This document shows positions 16,418 to 22,833 of a stretch of DNA of 38,341 bases, piece by piece. The notes under the pieces are model-generated. The model was given only the letters and a program-made list of their open reading frames with translations, ran no database searches and was not told the origin of the DNA. The position numbers and the translations under genes are program-made. The stretch's first letter is position 1. Each line of letters begins with the position of its first letter. Origin of the DNA: an uncultured Lachnospiraceae bacterium (GTDB lineage Bacteria; Bacillota; Clostridia; Lachnospirales; Lachnospiraceae); assembly GCA_946040795.1 (NCBI GenBank), contig CAMGCK010000013.1:1-38341 (forward strand), written 5' to 3'.

Positions 16418-17356
16418 ATGTACGATATCATCATCATCGGCGGCGGGCCGGCCGGTCTGACGGCTGCCGTTTACGCGCGCCGTGCCAACAAGACGGTCGC
16501 AGTCATTGAAAAAGAGAATTTTGGCGGACAGATCACATTCTCTCCCTGCGTGGAGAATATCCCGGGCTTTGTCTCGCTTTCCGGCAGTGAATTCGCGGAG
16601 AAGCTGGTGGATCAGGCCATTTCGCAGGGCGTGGATTTTGAGAGCGGTGAAGTCATCGGCATCCGGGAAGGAATGCCTTTGGAGGACACCGGCCGGAATA
16701 CCTTTCTCGTGGAAACGGTCGAGGGCGATGTGTTTGAAGGAAAAGCAGTCATCATTGCGACCGGTGCCAGACATCGCATGCTGGGCCTTCCCGGCGAGGA
16801 AGAACTGGTGGGATGCGGCATTTCATTTTGCGCGGTCTGTGACGGCGCGTTTTATAAGGATCAGGTCGTGGGCGTTGTGGGCGGCGGAAATTCCGCGCTG
16901 CAGGAGGCGGTACTGCTTTCCGATCTTGTGGAAAAACTGTATATTTTCCAGGACATGCCCTATCTGACCGGTGAGAAGAAACTGCAGGAGAAACTGGAAG
17001 CCGCCCCCAATGTGGAGATCATCACGGGCGTTTCCGTGAAGGGCTTCAAAGGCGAGAGTGAGCTTACCGGCGTGATCATTGAGAATCGTGAGAACGGTGA
17101 AACAAAGGAGTACGATCTGAGCGGCCTGTTTGTGGCAGTTGGTCTGGTTCCTCAGAATGAACCGTTCACCGGACAGATCGATCTGAATGACTGGGGCTAT
17201 GCGGATTCCGATGAATCCTGCCTGACCAGGACGCCGGGTGTTTTTGTGGCGGGAGACTGCCGTTCCAAACGGATCCGACAGGTCGCGACAGCAGCAGCGG
17301 ACGGCGCGGTAGCAGCGATCGCCGCAGTAAATTATACGGAAGGAGAGCATAAATGA
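16418..17356 (+). CDS. Thioredoxin-reductase-like flavoprotein lacking the NADPH-phosphate motif
   Basis: A 312-residue low-molecular-weight thioredoxin reductase homologue. AGAGGAG precedes ATG 16418. The FAD-binding start is YDIIIIGGGPAGLTAAVYAR, the redox-active pair is C138-AV-C141 in FCAVCDGAFY, and the end holds GVFVAGDCRSKRIRQVATAA. The second nucleotide site keeps a GGGNSA turn, but the HRRxxxR stretch that binds the 2'-phosphate of NADPH is absent. In its place stands IFQDMPYLTGEKKLQEKL. In ferredoxin-linked flavin thioredoxin reductases of clostridia this motif is also lost, so the electron donor may not be NADPH. Directly after the NrdD-redoxin gene, it is the natural candidate to reduce that fused domain. 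Its stop overlaps the next start (ATGA). Confidence 0.85.
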   Translation: MYDIIIIGGGPAGLTAAVYARRANKTVAVIEKENFGGQITFSPCVENIPGFVSLSGSEFAEKLVDQAISQGVDFESGEVIGIREGMPLEDTGRNTFLVETVEGDVFEGKAVIIATGARHRMLGLPGEEELVGCGISFCAVCDGAFYKDQVVGVVGGGNSALQEAVLLSDLVEKLYIFQDMPYLTGEKKLQEKLEAAPNVEIITGVSVKGFKGESELTGVIIENRENGETKEYDLSGLFVAVGLVPQNEPFTGQIDLNDWGYADSDESCLTRTPGVFVAGDCRSKRIRQVATAAADGAVAAIAAVNYTEGEHK

Positions 17357-18546
17357 CAGAATACAGATGGGCCACAGAGGAGGATTATAAAAATATTATC
17401 GATGAAGCAAATCATGCGTTTGACGGGAAAAACTGGACCGGTGATTTTGAAAAAGACACCTCAGTTGATTCCTATTTTCCCCGCATTCTGCCCAAGCTTT
17501 ATCAAAACATCAAGACGGCACCGATGCATGTGATCACCGTGGAAGACGGAAAGATCATGGGCTGTGTGGGTAATTTTGTCCTGACGGTAAAGGTGGCTGA
17601 TGAAACGCTGAATGTCATCGGCATCGGCACGGTCAGCACCCATCCGGATGCGCGCCGCGCAGGGCATATGAAGAAAATGATGGCGATGTCGCTGGAGCAT
17701 GCCAAAGAAGTCGGTGCCGATTACATGGTCCTTGGCGGCCAGCGGCAGCGCTATGAACACTGGGGCTTTGGTCGGGCCGGCATTAATCCGGGATTTGGAA
17801 TTACCCGGACCAATATGCGGCATATCTACGGAGCCGATGCGGACTTTGGTTACGAATTCCGCGAACTGACCCGGGAGGACCAGGAGTTTATTACAAAAGA
17901 GCGTCTGCTTCGCAAATCTGCGCTGACCAGCACGGTACACGAACGGGAGCAGGAATTCAACATCCTGTTTTCCATGGACTGCAGACCTTATGTCATCACA
18001 AAGAACGGTGAATTCTTCGGTACGTTCATGTATCGTCCGAATGAAGCGGTACTGCATGATCTCCGCCTGATGGACGATCAGATGGTGGCTCGCGTGGTGA
18101 ATGACATGCTGAAGAAACTGCCGGGAGTAAAAGAAGAGCGTATTGCCATCGACCACATTCCGCCGTATGAAAAGAATATGATCATGATCCTGTCCCGCAT
18201 TGCGGAGGACACCCAGCTGACCGGCTGCCAGATGATCAAGATCCTGAATTACGAACGAACGCTCAGGGCGTACATGAAAATGGCGGCAGCGTATCGGCCG
18301 CTGTGTGACGGGGAAGTGATCCTCGGTTTTGACAACGGTGAAGTGCTGAAGCTTTCCGTAACGGACGGCGTTCCGGCGGTGGAACCCTATCCGGGCATGC
18401 CGCCCAAGCTTGTCAGCGAGGTGGAAGCCGTCAATATGATGTTTGACATCACGGCATTCAATTCCGATTTTGGCTATGAGCTTCCGGCAGCTGCAAAGAG
18501 CTGGTTCCCGCTTCCGTTCTTCCAGTATATGAGTGATGAGGTTTAA
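17353..18546 (+). CDS. Eis-like GNAT N-acetyltransferase with C-terminal domains
   Basis: A 397-residue protein that overlaps the flavoprotein stop by four bases, so it is translationally coupled. The N-terminal GNAT domain shows IGIGTVSTHPDARRAGHMKK (acetyl-CoA loop R-R-A-G-H) and DYMVLGGQRQRYEHWGFGRA. The second half (about 170-397) resembles the additional GNAT-like plus SCP2-like modules of Eis-type enzymes, which acetylate amines such as aminoglycosides or lysines. It carries no signal peptide. It shares an operon with a sugar kinase and an esterase. The substrate is unknown, and antibiotic resistance should not be assumed. Confidence 0.82.
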   Translation: MTEYRWATEEDYKNIIDEANHAFDGKNWTGDFEKDTSVDSYFPRILPKLYQNIKTAPMHVITVEDGKIMGCVGNFVLTVKVADETLNVIGIGTVSTHPDARRAGHMKKMMAMSLEHAKEVGADYMVLGGQRQRYEHWGFGRAGINPGFGITRTNMRHIYGADADFGYEFRELTREDQEFITKERLLRKSALTSTVHEREQEFNILFSMDCRPYVITKNGEFFGTFMYRPNEAVLHDLRLMDDQMVARVVNDMLKKLPGVKEERIAIDHIPPYEKNMIMILSRIAEDTQLTGCQMIKILNYERTLRAYMKMAAAYRPLCDGEVILGFDNGEVLKLSVTDGVPAVEPYPGMPPKLVSEVEAVNMMFDITAFNSDFGYELPAAAKSWFPLPFFQYMSDEV

Positions 18547-18551
18547 TACTT

Positions 18552-19619
18552 ATGAATTACACTGAGATTACTTCCCGTTTTGGCATCGAGGGAGAGTTTT
18601 CTCCCTGCGGAAACGGTCATATCAACGACACGCTTCGTTCCGCGGACGGAAAATACATTCTTCAGCGAATCAATACATCGGTGTTTACGGATCCGGAAAA
18701 ACTGATGGAAAATATTGAAAATGTCACGGCGTTTGTGCAGAACAAACTGCGCGAACAGGGGGAGGATCCGGCACGTCGGACGCTGAATGTCATCCGGACG
18801 CTGAAGGGTAAGAGCTACACGGTCTATGAAGGACAGGCGTATCGGATGTATGACAACATCGGCGGAACCAAGGAAGTGGAGCCAGGCAGCAAGACGCCGC
18901 AGGATATGTACGGCGCGGGCCGGTGTTTTGGTGAGTTCCAGAAGCTTCTGGCCGATTTCCCCAGTAAGACGCTCCACGAGACGATCGTGAATTTTCATAA
19001 TACCGAAAGCCGCCTTGTGGACTTCAGAAATGCCGTTTTCAGCGACCGTGCGGGCAGACTGCAGGAAGTCACGGATGAAGTGGAATTTGTGCTGAAAAGG
19101 TCCCATATTGCGGATGTGGTGCTGAATGACATGGTGCGTGGGCTGATTCCGTCCGCTGTTACGCATAATGACACCAAGATCAATAATATTCTGTTTGATA
19201 AAGAAACCGAAAAGCCGCTGGCGGTCATCGATCTGGATACCGTCATGCCCGGCAGCCGCCTGTACGATTACGGCGATGCCCTTCGCGGCGGCGGAAGTAC
19301 CGCCGATGAGGATGAGAACGATCTTTCCAAGGTCAAGGTCGACATGGAATCCTTCAAAGCGTTCACCAAGGGCTATCTGGAAGAGATGAAGGAGGTCCTT
19401 ACCCCGCGTGAGATCGAACTGCTTCCGTTCTCCATCCGACTTATGACATACGAATGCGGTGTACGTTTCCTGGGAGATTATCTGAACGGTGATACTTATT
19501 TTAAGATCCATCGCCCCAAGCACAATCTGGACCGCGCGCGCAACCAGTTCAAGCTCGTGGAAGAACTGGAAGCGTGTGAAGCAGAGATGTCTGCCGTGAT
19601 CCGGGAGATGCTGGGCTGA
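18552..19619 (+). CDS. APH-fold sugar kinase, N-acetylhexosamine 1-kinase (NahK)-like
   Basis: A 355-residue kinase of the aminoglycoside/choline kinase fold. The start holds FSPCGNGHINDTLRS and ILQRINTSVF, the catalytic loop is THNDTKINNILFD (HxDxxxxN type) and the metal-binding DFG-like motif is AVIDLDTVMPG. These match NahK-like proteins, in which N-acetylhexosamines are phosphorylated at C1 for the lacto-N-biose/galacto-N-biose pathway. A LNB phosphorylase or epimerase is not in the window, so the substrate remains inference. It begins 5 bases after the acetyltransferase stop, with weak ribosome binding, so coupling is likely. Confidence 0.82.
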   Translation: MNYTEITSRFGIEGEFSPCGNGHINDTLRSADGKYILQRINTSVFTDPEKLMENIENVTAFVQNKLREQGEDPARRTLNVIRTLKGKSYTVYEGQAYRMYDNIGGTKEVEPGSKTPQDMYGAGRCFGEFQKLLADFPSKTLHETIVNFHNTESRLVDFRNAVFSDRAGRLQEVTDEVEFVLKRSHIADVVLNDMVRGLIPSAVTHNDTKINNILFDKETEKPLAVIDLDTVMPGSRLYDYGDALRGGGSTADEDENDLSKVKVDMESFKAFTKGYLEEMKEVLTPREIELLPFSIRLMTYECGVRFLGDYLNGDTYFKIHRPKHNLDRARNQFKLVEELEACEAEMSAVIREMLG

Positions 19620-19634
19620 ACATAGGAGGTCCAA

Positions 19635-20624
19635 ATGGAAAGATTTACCAAGCAGTCCCTGTTTCGGGACACGATGAATGAAGCGCTGATCGCGCCGATG
19701 GTGCCGTATTATGTAACCAACATCGACTATACCAAGGAAAAGGCCTATGATCTGACCTTTGAAGAAATGCCGGCGCATGGTTACTGGAATGCGGAGAGCA
19801 TGAGAAGCGGCCTGAACCGTCTGTATGAAGCGGCTGAGACCGGCAAATGGTATTTCCCGCTGTACACTGAAGAGGAGATTGCGGAAGATCCTAAGAAGAA
19901 GGAAGCAAGCCTTGTCTGGATGCCGAGCGCGGATCCGAAGGCTTTTGAAAAGCCCTATGTCATGGTTGTACCGGGCGGCGGTTATGTGAACGTCTGGAAT
20001 CTGACGGAAGGCTGGCCCATTGCCGCTCATCTGAACAAGCTCGGTTATAACTGCTTCGTTCTGTCTTACCGCGTGGCGGGTCCGCTGTCCATTCAGACGG
20101 CCATCGATGACTATGCCAAGGCGCTGTGCTATATCCGCGACAATGCAGCGGAGTTTGGCGTTCAGTGGGATCGGTATCTGACCACCGGTTTTTCCGCAGG
20201 CGCAAGTCTGATTCTGAGCTGGGCAATGAAGAATAAAGGCTATGCCGTAAAGGGCCTTCCGAAGCCGCTCGTCATGTGGCCGGTCTATCCGCCGGTATCC
20301 TGGAAGCTGATGGCGGAGCAGGCAGGAAGAGATGATTTCACGGTTCGTTCGCTGGGAATGACCATCGGAGAAGCAGCGGTTTCCGACTGGAACGTGGAAG
20401 AGCATGTGGAGGATTTCCCGCCGTGCTATATTGCTGCAACGGCTGAAGACAGGCTGGTTAATCCGGAACACTCCAGAATTTTGAAGCGTGCGTTGGATGC
20501 AGCAGGCATTCCGGCAGTGCTGAACATCGGTCCGACCGGTGATCATGGTTTTGCGGAAGGCATCGGCACCTGCATGGAAGGCTGGATCGAAAAAGCTGTG
20601 GCATTTGCAGAAGAGAATTACTGA
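19635..20624 (+). CDS. Alpha/beta hydrolase, esterase (HSL/BD-FAE-like)
   Basis: A 329-residue cytoplasmic esterase. The oxyanion loop is MVVPGGGYVNVWNLTEGWPI, the nucleophile elbow is TTGFSAGASLIL (G-F-S-A-G), the acid is in ATAEDRLVNPEHS and the His in PTGDHGFAEGIG. A 90-residue N-terminal extension precedes the core. AGGAGG lies before the ATG. It is the last gene of the flavoprotein-acetyltransferase-kinase operon. Related enzymes remove acetyl or feruloyl groups from sugars, and the neighbouring kinase fits deacylation of a sugar, but that is inference. Confidence 0.85.
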   Translation: MERFTKQSLFRDTMNEALIAPMVPYYVTNIDYTKEKAYDLTFEEMPAHGYWNAESMRSGLNRLYEAAETGKWYFPLYTEEEIAEDPKKKEASLVWMPSADPKAFEKPYVMVVPGGGYVNVWNLTEGWPIAAHLNKLGYNCFVLSYRVAGPLSIQTAIDDYAKALCYIRDNAAEFGVQWDRYLTTGFSAGASLILSWAMKNKGYAVKGLPKPLVMWPVYPPVSWKLMAEQAGRDDFTVRSLGMTIGEAAVSDWNVEEHVEDFPPCYIAATAEDRLVNPEHSRILKRALDAAGIPAVLNIGPTGDHGFAEGIGTCMEGWIEKAVAFAEENY

Positions 20625-20631
20625 TAAAAAA

Positions 20632-20653
20632 GGGCGGCTCGTAAGAGCCGCCC
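20632..20653. terminator. 9-bp hairpin after the esterase gene
   Basis: A perfect 9-bp stem (20632-20640 with 20645-20653) with a GTAA loop lies 7 bases after the stop. On the plus strand it lacks a T-run; on the minus strand it is followed by six T. It probably ends the plus-strand operon and blocks antisense transcription. Confidence 0.55.
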
Positions 20654-20992
20654 AACAAAATTATCATATCACAGAAAATAGGGGGCTGCAAGCAAAATCG
20701 TCATCAAACAACCGGATTCTCCGTTGTGCACAATCAACAACAAAATTATTTGTGCAACATTGAGTATTGTAAAATAGAAACAAATGGTTTACTATAATGA
20801 CAACAGAAATGTTTCAAAGATAAACTTAAAAGAAGAGAAAACTTCTAAAAACAGGAGGATCAGTCCGATGGCTTAAGTAAACCTTAACCCATTAAAAATC
20901 AAAAAGGAGGGTAAACCAAAGGACAATTGAATTCATTTCCGCATTCTGAAGAGAGAGAGGTAAAGAAAGTGAAGCTCATTGAAATTCATTGA
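20654..20992 (+). other. Non-coding stretch with a -10 box and two orphan ribosome binding sites
   Basis: No open frame of family character was found. A perfect TATAAT (20793-20798) suggests a promoter, with only a poor -35 (TTGTAA at 20767-20772, 20 bases away). Two strong ribosome binding sites follow. AGGAGG near 20853 leads to ATG GCT TAA, a start with a stop two codons later. AAGGAGGG near 20905 has no start at all. A terminator closes the transcript at 20993. A TTGTGCACAA palindrome (20724-20733) and a TTGTGCAA half-site (20750) lie upstream. The layout reads as an emptied operon leader or a small untranslated RNA. Confidence 0.5.
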
Positions 20993-21034
20993 GAGGGCTG
21001 TTAGGTGTAAAGAAATCTAACAGCCCTCTTTTTT
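20993..21034 (+). terminator. Strong rho-independent terminator
   Basis: A perfect 12-bp stem (20993-21004 with 21017-21028), a 12-base loop and six T (21029-21034). No intact gene lies before it within 370 bases. Confidence 0.9.
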
Positions 21035-21068
21035 ATGTCCGACATTTCGATATTTGTGCAATTCTGTC

Positions 21069-21098
21069 TTGGAAAATGCATGGAATATCTGTTATACT
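21069..21098 (+). promoter_or_regulatory. Promoter before a gene remnant and the SGNH hydrolase
   Basis: TTGGAA (21069-21074), 18 bases, TATACT (21093-21098). A TTTGTGCAA copy (about 21053-21061) sits just upstream, as at 20750. Confidence 0.55.
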
Positions 21099-21132
21099 GC
21101 AACATACAGGACAGCAAGCAGGAGGCAGCATC

Positions 21133-21280
21133 ATGAAAAAACTCGGACTGATTGGCGGCAGGCGCTCACACACCGGAATGCAAGCTGGCGGTATTCTATG
21201 TTCAGCATCAGCTGAACCCGCGTGAAGAGATCTTTATGCCGCTCTTAGGAAATACGATCTATAAAGGGCTGGATCGCTGA
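21133..21280 (+). pseudogene. Short gene remnant (MKKLGLIGG start, unidentified tail)
   Basis: AGGAGG and ATG 21133 give MKKLGLIGG, the usual beginning of aspartate/glutamate racemase-like proteins, but the sequence loses that character within ten residues. In another frame a coherent tail ends at TGA 21280, with PECKLAVFYVQHQLNPREEI, then FMPLLGNTIYKGLDR. I do not recognise the tail, so the two ends may come from one gene or two. Promoter and ribosome binding site are intact. The remnant now acts as the leader of the SGNH hydrolase gene 43 bases downstream. Confidence 0.45.
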
Positions 21281-21323
21281 GAAAATCGAAAGCATGAAGT
21301 GTTGAATGGGAAGGAGTAATACT

Positions 21324-21971
21324 ATGATTTTTGAAAACCTGGACCGGATCGTTTTTGCCGGTGATTCTGTAACGGATATGGGCAGTGCACAGCCGGTTGG
21401 CGAAGGACTGTTTGACAATGTTGGCCGCAGTTATGTGCGTGTTATTGAAAACATGCTGGCAGTGTGGTACCCGGAAACCAAGATCCGCGTGACCAATTCC
21501 GGTATTTCCGGCAATACGAGCCGCGACCTTCTTGCTCGTTTTGATCGCGATGTTGTGCAGCTGAATCCGGATTGGGTATCCATCTGCATCGGTATCAATG
21601 ATGTATGGCGTCAGTTTGATTCCCCGGCCATTTTAAGTGACCAGGTTCAGCCGGATGAGTACGAAGAAAACATGGAGAAGATGATTGCCATGATCCCGGA
21701 GACCGTGAAGGGCGTGTTCATCTGCTCACCGTACTATATGGAGCCGAACCGTGAGGATATGATGCGCGCCCGCATGGATGAGTACACTGCCATCTGCAAA
21801 AAGCTTGCTGAAAAGCATGGCTTCATTTTTGTGGATTTCCAGCAGATGTACGAGGACTACTGCAAGATTCGTCATTCCAGTTATATTGCATGGGATCGTA
21901 TTCATCCGAACCAGGTGGGCGCAACGCTGATGGCAAAGGAATTCCTGTCACATTGCGAATTTGAATATTGA
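21324..21971 (+). CDS. SGNH/GDSL hydrolase family protein
   Basis: A 215-residue cytoplasmic SGNH hydrolase. ATG 21324 follows AAGGAG; a start at 21306 overlaps that site. Block I is VFAGDSVTDMG with the nucleophile Ser, block II is NSGISGNTSRDLL with the oxyanion Gly, block III is ICIGINDVWRQF with the Asn, and block V is WDRIHPNQVGATLMA with Asp and His. All four SGNH residues are present. It acts on esters, often acetyl groups on sugars; the substrate is unknown. The TGA stop overlaps a possible TTG start of the next gene, so sfsA is probably in the same transcript from the promoter at 21069. Confidence 0.9.
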   Translation: MIFENLDRIVFAGDSVTDMGSAQPVGEGLFDNVGRSYVRVIENMLAVWYPETKIRVTNSGISGNTSRDLLARFDRDVVQLNPDWVSICIGINDVWRQFDSPAILSDQVQPDEYEENMEKMIAMIPETVKGVFICSPYYMEPNREDMMRARMDEYTAICKKLAEKHGFIFVDFQQMYEDYCKIRHSSYIAWDRIHPNQVGATLMAKEFLSHCEFEY

Positions 21972-21999
21972 GCGGAGCGCTTTAAAACAGAACGAACCG

Positions 22000-22680
22000 A
22001 TGAAGTATAAGAATACAGTGGTCGGCCGGTTTATTGACCGGCCGAACCGTTTTATAGCGCATGTGGCGGTCGCCCCATGCTGTAACGAAACGATTGAGAC
22101 CGTCCACGTGAAAAATACCGGAAGGTGCCGGGAACTTCTGACTCCGAATGCGGAGGTGATCCTGGAAGTTTCCGATAACCCTGCACGTAAGACAAAATAC
22201 GACCTGATCACGGTAATGAAGCCGGGGCTGGGTTGGGTGAACATCGACAGCCAGGTGCCGAATACGGTTGTGAAGGAATGGCTGGAAAGCGGCAGGTCCT
22301 GCTTTGAAGACATAACAAAAATCAAGCCGGAGTATACGTATGGAGCGTCGCGGGTGGATTTTTACGTGGAGTGCGGTGGTGTTCGGAAAATTCTGATAGA
22401 AGTAAAGGGCTGCACATTGGAACGGGAACGCATTGGCTATTTCCCGGACGCACCTACAGAGCGAGGGGTAAAGCACCTGAGAGAGCTTGCCGGTGCACAG
22501 GCGCAGGGTTATGAATGCTATATTGCTTTTGTGATCGCCATGCCGCAGGTGGAGATCGTCCTTCCGAATATTGAAACGCATCCGGAGTTCGGTACTGCAC
22601 TTGCCGAGGCACAGGCAGCAGGCGTGAAAGTGCTGTATCTGCCGTGCGAGATTACGCCGGATGAAATCAGAATACGATAA
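22000..22680 (+). CDS. sfsA: Sugar fermentation stimulation protein SfsA
   Basis: A 226-residue SfsA-family protein, close to the 234 residues of the E. coli protein. The N-terminal OB-fold shows GRFIDRPNRFIAHVAV and the signature H-x-K-N-T-G-R (HVKNTGRCRELL). The C-terminal part resembles restriction-endonuclease folds, with SRVDFYVE and ILIEVKGCTLE (D...E-x-K type), PDAPTERGVKHLREL and CYIAFVIAMP. SfsA has been linked to sugar gene regulation and nucleic-acid binding, and its role is not settled. The ATG at 22000 has no clear ribosome binding site; a TTG at 21961 overlapping the previous stop is an alternative. Translational coupling to the SGNH gene seems likely. Confidence 0.92.
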   Translation: MKYKNTVVGRFIDRPNRFIAHVAVAPCCNETIETVHVKNTGRCRELLTPNAEVILEVSDNPARKTKYDLITVMKPGLGWVNIDSQVPNTVVKEWLESGRSCFEDITKIKPEYTYGASRVDFYVECGGVRKILIEVKGCTLERERIGYFPDAPTERGVKHLRELAGAQAQGYECYIAFVIAMPQVEIVLPNIETHPEFGTALAEAQAAGVKVLYLPCEITPDEIRIR

Positions 22681-22691
22681 ATAAAAAAGGG

Positions 22692-22763
22692 GCTGTGAAA
22701 AAATCAGAATGATTTTTTCACAGCGCCCTTCTTTGTGTTATAGGGTTATTTCACAGCCCTTTT
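22692..22763. terminator. Two-way terminator with alternative right arms between sfsA and the FAD oxidoreductase
   Basis: A 15-bp perfect stem (22692-22706 with 22710-22724) lies after sfsA. On the minus strand it is followed by CCCCTTTTTTAT, ending the oppositely oriented FAD gene. A second copy of the right arm (TTCACAGCCC at 22750-22759, then TTTTT) can pair with the same left arm (22690-22700) and form a plus-strand terminator. Confidence 0.8.
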
Positions 22764-22833
22764 TGTGTAAACTTTTGCTTGAACTCTGAACATTTGCTTT
22801 GGGGTAAGCGATCGCCGGAGTCATAACTTAACT

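Noticed and set aside
17353-18546. Assignment of the Eis-like protein as an antibiotic-resistance determinant
   Set aside because: Only the fold is visible. Eis-like proteins act on many amines, and the operon context suggests sugar metabolism rather than drug defence.
18543-20546. A 667-codon open frame on the minus strand
   Set aside because: It lies fully antisense to the kinase and esterase genes, which have clear family motifs and ribosome binding sites. Its own translation has no recognisable domain and is rich in His, Arg and Ile as expected of a shadow frame.
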